A stretch of DNA of 64,000 bases from Chelatococcus sambhunathii. GTDB lineage: Bacteria; Pseudomonadota; Alphaproteobacteria; Rhizobiales; Beijerinckiaceae. A model generated the notes under the pieces. It was not told the DNA's origin, ran no database searches, and worked only from the letters and a program-made list of their open reading frames with translations. A program made the position numbers and the translations under genes. This document shows positions 56,550 through 64,000 of the stretch, one piece after another. Each line of letters opens with the position of its first letter. The stretch's first letter is position 1. The stretch spans positions 62,001-126,000 of the forward strand of contig NZ_LIOL01000006.1 of the NCBI RefSeq assembly GCF_001418005.1. Direction: 5' to 3'.

Positions 56550-57170
56550 TCAGCACAAGCCGACCGTCTTCAGGGTATTGTAGGCGCGGATGATCTCCTG
56601 CAGCCGCGCCTCGAAGGACCGGTCGCCACCGTTGGCATCGGGGTGAAAACGTTTCACGAGCTGCTTGTAGCGCGCCTTGATCGCGGCTGCATCCGCCACC
56701 TCCTCGAGCCCGAGGGTATCGAGGGCCTGGGCCGCTGGCGCGGACAGGCGCCGAACCGGCTCGGCACGGCGAGCCGCACCCTGTGCCTCGCGGGCGCCGG
56801 CGAAGAAATCGAACGGATCGACCACCTCGGCCTCGTCATCGGCCCTGGCATAGGCGGCCGAGCGCATGCGTGCGGTGCCGTTAACGCCCATCTTCCATGT
56901 CGGCCGGTGGCCGATGACCGAATCCTTCTGGTAGGCGGCGACGGCATCCTCGCTCATGCCGGCGAAATAATTGTAGGACTGGTTATAGGCGCGCACATGC
57001 TCAAGGCAGAACCGAAAGTACTGGCCCTCCTGCCCCCGCCCTTTCGGTGCCCGGTGCAGGCCGAGGCCCGCGCAGCCCGGATGCTCGCACACCGGGTCGT
57101 CGCGACGCGCCGTCTCCTCCGCCGCGGGGCGGACACGGATGCGATCGAAGAGGGGCGAGTTGAGATTCAT
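56550..57170 (-). CDS. DnaJ-domain protein
   Basis: A 206-residue J-domain protein with the J domain at the C-terminus (about 148-204, HPD in RFHPDANGGD), preceded by a cysteine-containing N-terminal part (CEHPGCAGLG near 28 and FRFCLEHVRAYNQSYNYFAGM). The N-terminal region is conserved in Hyphomicrobiales proteins encoded next to cobS. A co-chaperone role with DnaK is likely. Whether it serves the cobaltochelatase is not known. It is divergent from bolA. Confidence 0.9.
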   Translation of the reverse strand: MNLNSPLFDRIRVRPAAEETARRDDPVCEHPGCAGLGLHRAPKGRGQEGQYFRFCLEHVRAYNQSYNYFAGMSEDAVAAYQKDSVIGHRPTWKMGVNGTARMRSAAYARADDEAEVVDPFDFFAGAREAQGAARRAEPVRRLSAPAAQALDTLGLEEVADAAAIKARYKQLVKRFHPDANGGDRSFEARLQEIIRAYNTLKTVGLC

Positions 57171-57249
57171 GACTCAAAGCTTATGTGAGACGCGGTTGTC
57201 AGAACAAGTGCCGCAGAGACACAGCGGCGTTGCAATGCAGGGGGCACCC

Positions 57250-57516
57250 ATGGGCTTGAAGGACGACATCGGCGCCAAACTCACGGCGGGGCTCTCCCCC
57301 ACCCACATCACGGTCACGGACGAATCGGACAACCACATCGGCCATTCCGGCTGGCGGCCGGGCGGCGAGACGCATTTTCGCGTCGAGATCACCGCCCCGG
57401 CCTTCGCCGGCAAGAGCCGCGTCGAACGTCACCGCATGGTCAACGCCCTTCTCGCCGAGGAGTTCGCCAACGGCATGCACGCGCTGGCCGTGACCGCGCG
57501 GGCGCCGGGAGAATAG
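57250..57516 (+). CDS. BolA family protein
   Basis: An 88-residue BolA-type protein: MGLKDDIGAKLTAGLSPTHITVTDESDNHIGHSGWRPG is cut short here to features: the conserved residues are the HxGH region and the FRVEITAPAFAGKSRVERHR loop with RHRMVNALL. BolA proteins bind monothiol glutaredoxins and [2Fe-2S] clusters. Two in-frame ATGs (57235 and 57250) are possible; 57250 gives the family start. No glutaredoxin is adjacent. Confidence 0.9.
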   Translation: MGLKDDIGAKLTAGLSPTHITVTDESDNHIGHSGWRPGGETHFRVEITAPAFAGKSRVERHRMVNALLAEEFANGMHALAVTARAPGE

Positions 57517-57520
57517 ATGG

Positions 57521-57575
57521 ATAGGCAATAGGCAATAGGCAATAGGCAGTCGGATCCCCCCGACTGCCTATTGCC
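57521..57575. repeat. tandem heptamer plus perfect hairpin after bolA
   Basis: Three units of a GGCAATA heptamer run into a perfect 16-bp inverted repeat (57538-57553 and 57560-57575) with a six-base loop. It lies between convergent bolA and the thiolase gene and may stop transcription in both directions. Confidence 0.8.
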
Positions 57576-57606
57576 AACGGCCTGAGGTCGCGGCTCGGCC
57601 GCGACT

Positions 57607-58773
57607 TTACTTGATGCGCTCGAGCACCGACACGTAGTTGGCGACTGCCGCCCCGCCCATGTTGAAGATGCCGGCAAGGGTCGCGCCTGGCACCTGGATG
57701 CCCCCGGCCTCGCCGCACAGCTGCATGGCGGAGAGCACGTGCATGGAGACACCCGTCGCGCCGATGGGATGGCCCTTGGCCTTGAGGCCGCCGGAGGGAT
57801 TGACCGGCAGGCGCCCGCCCTTCTCCGTCCAGCCCTCCTTGATGGCGCGCGCGCCCTCGCCCTCGGGCACAAGGCCCATGGCCTCGTATTCGATGAGCTC
57901 GGCGATGGTGAAGCAATCGTGCGTCTCGACGAAGGACAGGTCGTCGAGCGTCAGGCCGGCGCGGTCGAGCGCATCGGCCCAAGCCTTGGCGCAGCCCTCG
58001 AACTTGAGGATATCGCGGCGCGACAGGGGCAGGAAGTCCTGGGCATGGGCCGTGCTGCGGAAAGCGACGGCCCGGCGCATCTTCAAGGCCGTCTCGATAT
58101 CGGCGAGCACGATGGCCGCCGCGCCATCGGAGACGAGGGAGCAGTCCGTGCGCTTCAGCGGCCCTGCGACGATGGGGTTCTTCTCGCTCTCGGCGCGGCA
58201 GAAGTCGAAGCCGAGATCCTTGCGCATCTGGGCGTAGGGGTTGTCGACGCCGTTCCTGTGGTTCTTGGCCGCGATCATGGCGAGCGCGTCGGACTGGTCG
58301 CCGTGGCGCTGGAAATAGGCAGCGGCGATCTTGCCGAACACGCCGGCGAAGCCGCCGGTGATGTCGCCTTCCTCGTTGAGATAGGAGGCCTTGAGCAGGT
58401 TCTTGCCGATCTCGGGACCGGGCGTCGTCGTCATCTGCTCGACGCCGACGACAAGCACGACGCGCGCATCACGGGCGGCGATGGTCTTGAGGCCCTGCTG
58501 GACGGCGGCCGAGCCGGTGGCGCAGGCGTTCTCGACGCGCGTGGCCGGCTTGAAGCGGAACGCGGGATCGGCCTGCAGCACGAGCGAGGCCGTGAAGTCC
58601 TGCTGCGAGAAGCCGCCGTTGAAATGGCCGAGCACGATCTCGTCGACATCGTCGGCGCTGATGCCGGCATGGGCGAGCGCCTCGTTGGCGACGCGGACGA
58701 TGAGGCTTTCGACGCTCTCGCTGTCGAGCTTGCCGAACGGCGTATGGGCCCAGCCGACGATTGCCGCGGTCAT
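57607..58773 (-). CDS. thiolase family protein
   Basis: A 388-residue thiolase of the SCP-x type. The active cysteine is Cys84 in ENACATGSAAV; a second set is GHPIGATG near residue 337 with NPSGGLKAKG. SFVETHDCFTIAE near 295 also fits the SCP2-thiolase group. The reaction is acyl-CoA thiolysis or condensation; the substrate is unknown. ATG 58773 is chosen, with the long frame to 59295 a shadow of the neighbour. No other fatty-acid genes are near. Confidence 0.9.
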   Translation of the reverse strand: MTAAIVGWAHTPFGKLDSESVESLIVRVANEALAHAGISADDVDEIVLGHFNGGFSQQDFTASLVLQADPAFRFKPATRVENACATGSAAVQQGLKTIAARDARVVLVVGVEQMTTTPGPEIGKNLLKASYLNEEGDITGGFAGVFGKIAAAYFQRHGDQSDALAMIAAKNHRNGVDNPYAQMRKDLGFDFCRAESEKNPIVAGPLKRTDCSLVSDGAAAIVLADIETALKMRRAVAFRSTAHAQDFLPLSRRDILKFEGCAKAWADALDRAGLTLDDLSFVETHDCFTIAELIEYEAMGLVPEGEGARAIKEGWTEKGGRLPVNPSGGLKAKGHPIGATGVSMHVLSAMQLCGEAGGIQVPGATLAGIFNMGGAAVANYVSVLERIK

Positions 58774-58849
58774 TCCTGGTATCCTCCCATCATTGTGCGG
58801 CGCACTGTGCACCCGCCTATGACGGGTCGCAACCCGATTATCGCTCATA

Positions 58850-59752
58850 TCACTGTGCGGCGAAGAGCATGGCGACGCCAAGGCAGACGAGGAGCATGCC
58901 GGCGATCTCGCGCCGCGACGCGGACTGGGCGAAGAGGCGCCGCGCCGCGATCTGGGCGAAGAACACCTCGACGAGGGCGAGGGTGCGCACGTTGGCCGCG
59001 CTCGTGAGCGAGAAGCCGACGAACCAGAACTGCGAGGCGAGCGCACCCATGAAGCCGGCAAATAGGGACGGCCGCCAAGCCCGGAAGCTGCCGATGAGCG
59101 CGCCCCTGTCGAAGAGGGCAAGATAGGCGAGGAGCACCAGCGTCTGGATGCCGAGCCCGAAGACGAGCGTCGTCGTCGCCCGCACCAGGAACGAGCCTTC
59201 CGGCAGGGCGAGGATGGCGCCGCGGAAGCCGATGGCGGCGAGCGCGAAACACGCGCCGGAGGCGATGCCGGCGAGCGCCGGCCCGCCGCGGGCAAGGGAA
59301 GAGAGGCGGCTGACCGGCTTCACGGACATCAGGATGACGCCGAGCGTCGCGACGACGACCGCGCCGGCGCCGAGCATGGTCAGCCGGTCGCCGAGGACGA
59401 TGAGGCCGAAGAGGGCGACCTGCACCGGCTCGCTCTTGGTATAGGCGATGGTGACGGCGAAGCCCTCGCGGCGCATGGCGGCGAGCATGAGCGCGGTCGC
59501 CGCGATCTGGGCCAGCGCACCGGCCGTGACAAAAGCGAGGAAGCCCGCGCCCGGCGCCGGCAAACCCTCCCCCGTCACGGCGGTGACAAGCCCGAGGAAG
59601 ATGAGGGCGAAGGGAAAGCCATAGAGGAAGCGCACCTGGGTCGCGCCGACCGTGCCGAGCACATCGGTCAGGCTGCGCTGCATGGCATTGCGCAGGGTCT
59701 GCGCGGCGGCGGCCGCGATGGTGGCGGGAATCCACAGAAGGGCTGTGACCAC
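58850..59752 (-). CDS. DMT-superfamily transporter (EamA family)
   Basis: A 300-residue membrane protein with about ten hydrophobic segments in two EamA repeats. It begins at GTG 59752 (MVTALLWIPATIAAAAAQTLRNAM), with the repeat motif RREGFAVTIAYTKSEPVQVALFG near residue 95. The transported molecule is not known. Upstream in-frame ATGs lie far away in non-conserved sequence. It is followed by the thiolase gene on the same strand, 76 bp on. Confidence 0.87.
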   Translation of the reverse strand: MVTALLWIPATIAAAAAQTLRNAMQRSLTDVLGTVGATQVRFLYGFPFALIFLGLVTAVTGEGLPAPGAGFLAFVTAGALAQIAATALMLAAMRREGFAVTIAYTKSEPVQVALFGLIVLGDRLTMLGAGAVVVATLGVILMSVKPVSRLSSLARGGPALAGIASGACFALAAIGFRGAILALPEGSFLVRATTTLVFGLGIQTLVLLAYLALFDRGALIGSFRAWRPSLFAGFMGALASQFWFVGFSLTSAANVRTLALVEVFFAQIAARRLFAQSASRREIAGMLLVCLGVAMLFAAQ

Positions 59753-59982
59753 GGCGAAACTGTCCGGTGAAACGCGGATGTGGAAGACGCCACCGTCCGC
59801 CCGGACGCTGCCGCAATTGCTGTCTACAGGCCGCTGCGACCCTATGCAAATCAGACGATACAGGTTACGACTGACCAGCGAAAACGCTTGCCTTCCGGGT
59901 TGGACGCCAGGAAGGACTGCTTCGGGCCGCATCGCACCACGGTGTCGGCCATGCGCCGGCAGGCGACCCGGACAGGTTCGAT

Positions 59983-61260
59983 ATGACAACCGCTCTCTTC
60001 TCGCGAACGGCTGCACCTCTTTTTTCCGGTCTTGCGGCACTCCTTCTCTCGGTCTCCATGGCGCTGGCCGCACCGGCCATCGTGGTCGATGCCGGCTCCG
60101 GCCGCGTGCTACACGCGGAGGATGCAACGCTCGCCTGGTATCCGGCCTCGATCACCAAGCTCATGACGACCTATGTCGTGCTCAGCGAGATCCGCGCCGG
60201 GCGCATCACCTTCGAGACGCCGCTGACGGTGAGCGCGACGGCCACGGCGGTGATCCCATCCAAGATGGGCTTCAAGCCCGGGACCGAGGTGACGGTCGAC
60301 AACGCCCTGAAGATGATCATGGTCAAGTCGGCCAACGACATGGCCGTAGCGCTGGCGGAAGGCGTCGGCGGCTCCGTCGAGAACTTCGCCGCCATGATGA
60401 ACGCTTCGGCCAGCCGGCTCGGCATGCACGACAGCTATTTCGTCAACCCGCACGGCCTGCCGGATGAGCGCCAGCGCACCAGCGCCCGCGACATGGCCGT
60501 GCTCGCCCGCGCCTTGCTGACGGAATTTCCCCAGTACAAGGATTACTTCGGCATCGGGGCGATCCGCTTCGGCAAGCGCATCATGCGCAACACCAACGGC
60601 CTCATCGGCCGCTATCCGGGTGCCGACGGCATGAAGACCGGCTTCATCTGTGCCTCCGGCTTCAACGTGGTTGCCACGGCGACGCGGAACGGGCGCACGC
60701 TGATCACGGTGGTACTGGGCGCGCACAACGCCACCGAGCGCACGATCCGCGCCGCCGCGCTCTTCGACAAGGGTTTCGCCAGCACCGGGTGGGCCGGTTC
60801 GACGTTGGAGGCGATGCCGGTCTCCTATACCTCGCCGCCGGACATGCGCGAGGCCGTCTGCGGCCGTAACCGCGGAACGGTGGGCGAGGATGGCGACGAG
60901 ATGCAGACGGTGGAGGCTAATGCCGGCCTGTTCAACATCTTCTCGCCCTCACCCGGGCTCTCGAAGGTGATGGGCGACAAGCCGGGCACGCTCGGGCCGC
61001 GTGATCCGACGACGCCCATCGACGTCTATGTCGGCCGCGCCCCAGGTGCCAAGGCTGCGCCGGCTGCCGTTGCCGCGACGCCACCAGCCGCTCGCGCCTT
61101 CGCGCCCAAGGAAGCGGAGGGCCCTGCGCTCAGCGGCAGCGGCCCGATGGTGCTTCAGGGGGCCGTCCGGCCGCCGCCGCGCCCCGTCATGAAGACGCAG
61201 GCCCCGGCGAAGAAGACCGTCCAGAAGACACCGCCGGCCCGGAAGGTGAGCGGCAACTAG
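59983..61260 (+). CDS. D-alanyl-D-alanine carboxypeptidase (DacA type)
   Basis: A 425-residue periplasmic penicillin-binding protein trimming peptidoglycan pentapeptides. It has a signal peptide (about 1-30), the SxxK motif SITK (56-59), SAN (116-118) and KTG (218-220). The core ends near residue 270. The C-terminal 150 residues are Pro/Ala/Lys-rich (PPPRPVMKTQAPAKKTVQK) and probably disordered, a common feature in alphaproteobacterial homologues; the usual membrane-anchoring helix is not obvious. A zinc-linked COG0523 gene follows. Confidence 0.93.
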   Translation: MTTALFSRTAAPLFSGLAALLLSVSMALAAPAIVVDAGSGRVLHAEDATLAWYPASITKLMTTYVVLSEIRAGRITFETPLTVSATATAVIPSKMGFKPGTEVTVDNALKMIMVKSANDMAVALAEGVGGSVENFAAMMNASASRLGMHDSYFVNPHGLPDERQRTSARDMAVLARALLTEFPQYKDYFGIGAIRFGKRIMRNTNGLIGRYPGADGMKTGFICASGFNVVATATRNGRTLITVVLGAHNATERTIRAAALFDKGFASTGWAGSTLEAMPVSYTSPPDMREAVCGRNRGTVGEDGDEMQTVEANAGLFNIFSPSPGLSKVMGDKPGTLGPRDPTTPIDVYVGRAPGAKAAPAAVAATPPAARAFAPKEAEGPALSGSGPMVLQGAVRPPPRPVMKTQAPAKKTVQKTPPARKVSGN

Positions 61261-61323
61261 CGTCCCGGACTGGTCGCGCCCACAGCACTGACCCGGTCTT
61301 GCGCTTGTCCATCGCGCGATAGA

Positions 61324-61338
61324 TGTAATAGTAGAACA
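61324..61338 (+). promoter_or_regulatory. Zur-like operator upstream of the COG0523 gene
   Basis: TGTAATA G TAGAACA at 61324-61338 differs at one base per arm from the alphaproteobacterial Zur palindrome TGTTATA N TATAACA. A -35-like TTGTCC stands at 61305-61310, so the box would cover the -10 region. It is 90 bp before the GTPase start. Confidence 0.65.
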
Positions 61339-61428
61339 TTGTCGCCGGCGCAGGGCCGGCGGCTTGCAATGCATGACGCGACCGCCGGCATGGCCGGTGG
61401 CCCGTCAGCCATGCGGGATTTTCTTTCC

Positions 61429-62613
61429 ATGACCGCTGACCAGCCCAGCCGTCCGGCGCCGATCCCGCTCAATGTCGTCACCGGTTTCCTCGGGGCGGGG
61501 AAGACGACCCTGCTCAATCGCCTGCTGCGCGACCCATGGATGACGGACACCATCGTCATCATCAACGAATTTGGCGAGATCGGGCTCGATCATCTTTTCG
61601 TCGAGAAGGTGGACGAGGACCTGGTGCTGATGACGGCCGGCTGCCTGTGCTGCAGCATCCGCGGTGATCTCGTGGCAACGCTGGAGGACCTCCTGCGCAG
61701 GCGCGACAACGGCCGCATCCGGCCCTTCCGCCGTGTCGTCATCGAGACCACAGGCCTCGCCGATCCGGCCCCCATCCTGCACACGATCCTGCGCCACCCC
61801 TATCTCTCGATGCGCTATGCGCTCGACGGCGTCGTGACACTCGTCGACGCGGTCAATGGCGAGGCGACGCTCGATGCGCATGAGGAGGCGATGAAGCAGG
61901 CCGCCGTGGCCGATTGCCTCGTCCTGACCAAGGCCGATCTCCTGCAGGGCGATGACCTACGCAGGCTCGAGAGACTGACAGCGCGTCTTGGTGCCCTCAA
62001 CCCCGCAGCGGACGTCGTGCGCGCGGACGATGCCACCGCGACCGCCGAGCGCCTTCTCGACCGCGGCCTCTACAGCCCGGATGGCAAGATCGGCGACGTC
62101 GCCCGCTGGCTCGGCGCCGAGGTCTTCGAGGACGCGCATCATCATGGCCATGGGCACGATCAGCATGGCCACCATGATCATCCCCATCATCATCACGACG
62201 ATCATGGCCACGGCCACCACCAGCACGACGTCAACCGGCATGATGCGCGCATCCGCGCCTTCTGCCTGACGAGCGACCGACCGATCCCGGCCCCCTCCTT
62301 CGATCTCTTCCTTGACCTGCTGCGCTCGGCGCACGGGCCGAACCTGCTGCGCGTCAAGGGCCTCGTCGCTGTAAAGGAGGAGCCGGAGCATCCGGTCGTC
62401 ATCCACGGCGTGCAACATATCTTCCACCCGCCGGTCGTGCTCGACGCCTGGCCGGACGGGGACCGGCGCACCCGCATCGTCTTCATCCTGCGCGACCTCG
62501 ACGAAAGCTTCGTCAGGCGCCTGTGGGGCGCCTTCGACGGCACGCCTGCCGTCGACACGCCCGATGCTCAGGCGCTCACCGACAATCCGCTCGCCATCGG
62601 CGGAAGCCGCTGA
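61429..62613 (+). CDS. COG0523 GTPase with His-rich loop, probable zinc metallochaperone
   Basis: A 394-residue G3E-family GTPase (CobW/ZigA/ZNG1 class). Walker A is GFLGAGKTT (19-27), the metal motif CLCC is at 72-75, and TKAD is near 169. A histidine/aspartate-rich loop at about 236-272 carries more than a dozen His residues, typical of zinc-binding members. The start ATG 61429 is the most family-like; other ATGs at 61369 and 61411 are in frame. The Zur-like box upstream supports a zinc-starvation role, delivering zinc to an unknown client. It is distinct from the cobalt CobW at 36.4 kb. Confidence 0.92.
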   Translation: MTADQPSRPAPIPLNVVTGFLGAGKTTLLNRLLRDPWMTDTIVIINEFGEIGLDHLFVEKVDEDLVLMTAGCLCCSIRGDLVATLEDLLRRRDNGRIRPFRRVVIETTGLADPAPILHTILRHPYLSMRYALDGVVTLVDAVNGEATLDAHEEAMKQAAVADCLVLTKADLLQGDDLRRLERLTARLGALNPAADVVRADDATATAERLLDRGLYSPDGKIGDVARWLGAEVFEDAHHHGHGHDQHGHHDHPHHHHDDHGHGHHQHDVNRHDARIRAFCLTSDRPIPAPSFDLFLDLLRSAHGPNLLRVKGLVAVKEEPEHPVVIHGVQHIFHPPVVLDAWPDGDRRTRIVFILRDLDESFVRRLWGAFDGTPAVDTPDAQALTDNPLAIGGSR

Positions 62614-62617
62614 GCCT

Positions 62618-62670
62618 CTGGAGCGGCTTTCCGGCACGCCCCCTGCTATGGCAATAGGCGACCGCTCCAG
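62618..62670 (+). repeat. long-loop inverted repeat before the GNAT gene
   Basis: Nine-base arms CTGGAGCGG (62618-62626) and CCGCTCCAG (62662-62670) separated by 35 bp. It begins 4 bp after the COG0523 stop. It could modulate expression of the next gene, but this is not shown. Confidence 0.45.
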
Positions 62671-62725
62671 GACGGCAACATCCGTCCCGGTACGGGACGC
62701 CAGGCACAAGCGGGACCGGGCCGCC

Positions 62726-63970
62726 ATGGAACAGAATGTCGTCCGTTTCAGATTCGGCGCGGTGATCGCCCCGGCTGGCTCGCCGTGTCCGGTGGCGCCC
62801 GGCAAGGACGAAAAAACGGGCCGCGATGATGTGGGTTGCCTTGTCATCGAAGAGCGCGCTGGCGCCCGGCTCGGCGACATCGCCGATGCGTGGGACGATC
62901 TCGCCCGCCGCGCTCTGGAGCGCAATGTCTTCGTCGAGCGGGCCTTCGCCCTCGCCGCGATGCAGCACATTGCGGGAGGGCAGGCCACCTCAGCCCTCCT
63001 TGTCTGGCGCGAACGCGGCGACGGCCGGCAGCTTGCCGGCCTCCTCCTTCTCGCCGCGCGACGGCGCCTCGACGTGCCCGGCCTCCTGCGCGGCTGGCAT
63101 GTCCCACTCTCGGGTCTCGGCACACCGCTGATCGATGCCGACAGTTCCGAGGCCGTGGCCGCCGCAATCATCGATCACCTCTGCCGCCGCACACGCGCCG
63201 GTGCCGGCCTCGTCCTGCCGATGCTGGCCACCAAGGGCCCGGTGGCGACGACCTTTGCGGCGGCCGCCCGCGCCCGCGGCCTGCCGGTGGAGGCGCTCGA
63301 CCGGCACGAGCGCGCCGTCCTCGACGGCGGGCAGGATGCCGAACGCCTCCTGCAAATCAACCTCTCGGCGAAGAAGCTGAAAGACCTGCGACGGCAACTG
63401 CGCCGGCTGGGCGACCATGGCCGGGTGCGGATCGAGGAGGCGCGTGACCCACAAAGCGTGCGGGATGCGACCGAGGTGTTCCTCGGCCTCGAGGCCTCGG
63501 GCTGGAAGGGCACGCGCGGCACCGCCCTCCTGCAAGACCGCGGCACGGCGACCTTCGTGCGGACGATGACGCGGCTGCTAGCGCGCGAGGGGCGCTGCCA
63601 TGTCGAGACGCTCTTGGTCGGCGAGATGCCGGTGGCGGCAGCCCTCGTGCTGCAGAGCGCAGACCAGGCCTGGTTCTGGAAGATCGCCTATGACGAGCGC
63701 TTCGCCCGCTTCTCCCCGGGCGTGCAGCTCACGCTCGCGCTCACCCACCGGCAATTGGCCGAAACCACCCTTACCCGCACGGATTCCTGCGCCATCGCGG
63801 ACCACCCCATGATCGACCGTCTCTGGTCCGAACGGATGGCCGTCGCCGATCTCTTCATCGGACTGCACCGGGCGGACGATGTCCGGACGCGGATGACCTT
63901 GCGGTTCGAATTGATGCGTCGGTGGCTGCATGGCGCGGCGAAGCGCACGTACCACATGCTCAAACCGTAA
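62726..63970 (+). CDS. GNAT-fold acetyltransferase family protein (BioF2/CelD-like)
   Basis: A 414-residue protein matching the BioF2-like GNAT family: an N-terminal half (WDDLARRALERNVFVERAF, then LLLAARRRLDVPGLLRGWHVPLSGLGTP) and a C-terminal half with FLGLEASGWKGTRGTALL, FVRTMTRLLAREGRCHV and WFWKIAYDERFARFSPGVQL. Such proteins are annotated as acetyltransferases, some linked to cell-envelope polysaccharides. ATG 62726 is preferred over the frame start at 62564 that overlaps the upstream gene. It is 112 bp after the zinc GTPase on the same strand, so co-transcription is possible. Confidence 0.85.
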   Translation: MEQNVVRFRFGAVIAPAGSPCPVAPGKDEKTGRDDVGCLVIEERAGARLGDIADAWDDLARRALERNVFVERAFALAAMQHIAGGQATSALLVWRERGDGRQLAGLLLLAARRRLDVPGLLRGWHVPLSGLGTPLIDADSSEAVAAAIIDHLCRRTRAGAGLVLPMLATKGPVATTFAAAARARGLPVEALDRHERAVLDGGQDAERLLQINLSAKKLKDLRRQLRRLGDHGRVRIEEARDPQSVRDATEVFLGLEASGWKGTRGTALLQDRGTATFVRTMTRLLAREGRCHVETLLVGEMPVAAALVLQSADQAWFWKIAYDERFARFSPGVQLTLALTHRQLAETTLTRTDSCAIADHPMIDRLWSERMAVADLFIGLHRADDVRTRMTLRFELMRRWLHGAAKRTYHMLKP

Positions 63971-64000
63971 AGGCCAACAGCTTGTTGATCCTGTCCCGCG

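Overview
The window is a high-GC chromosomal segment of an alphaproteobacterium, most likely of the order Hyphomicrobiales (Rhizobiales). The evidence is gene order and family content: ubiG/lysC/ptsP/prfA/prmC, then a DUF4167 protein and clpB; xerD/aroK/aroB/CorC; an NdvA-type glucan exporter; an aerobic (cob-type) cobalamin cluster under a B12 riboswitch; fdxA/carD; and bolA/dnaJ-like/cobS/cobT. The genus cannot be fixed from sequence reading alone.

Layout. 1-11.9 kb is housekeeping: ubiquinone methylation (ubiG, cut by the window edge), aspartokinase, an EamA exporter, EI-Ntr (ptsP), release factor 1 and its methylase PrmC, the DUF4167 protein and ClpB. 11.9-14.3 kb looks accessory: an unrecognised 500-residue protein with an AT-rich leader, then the decayed remains of a membrane GGDEF protein. 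14.4-23.8 kb holds xerD, shikimate genes aroK-aroB, a CNNM/CBS transporter, NdvA, a large MscS channel and a CAP-domain lipoprotein. 23.8-39.1 kb is the cobalamin block: a B12 riboswitch, then cbtB-cbtA-DUF1636-cobW-cobN-cobG-cobH-cobI-cobJ on the minus strand, cobK on the plus strand, and cobL-cobE-cobM-cobA-cobB on the minus strand. With cobS and cobT at 53.5-56.4 kb this covers precorrin-2 to cobyrinic acid a,c-diamide and the full CobNST chelatase. CobF was not found in the window.

39.1-52.5 kb holds rnk, an O-antigen-ligase-like polymerase with a small partner, tRNA-Arg(CCT), an exported nuclease and a lipoprotein M48 protease, then carD, fdxA, an S4 protein, an SUV3-like helicase, a DUF3108 protein, rpmB and a YhhQ transporter. 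52.5-64 kb holds an esterase-like exported protein, cobT, cobS, a DnaJ-domain protein, bolA, a thiolase, an EamA transporter, a D,D-carboxypeptidase, and a zinc-type COG0523 GTPase behind a Zur-like box, followed by a GNAT protein.

Most notable: (1) GC-rich palindromic repeats sit in frame inside cobB, cobG and cobN, and one supplies the C-terminus and stop of cobK, much as Rickettsia palindromic elements do; (2) a COG0523 zinc GTPase with a near-consensus Zur operator; (3) four GANTC (CcrM) sites within 30 bp plus a TTAACCAT CtrA half-site upstream of the SUV3-like helicase; (4) the orphan 500-residue protein beside a dead diguanylate cyclase.
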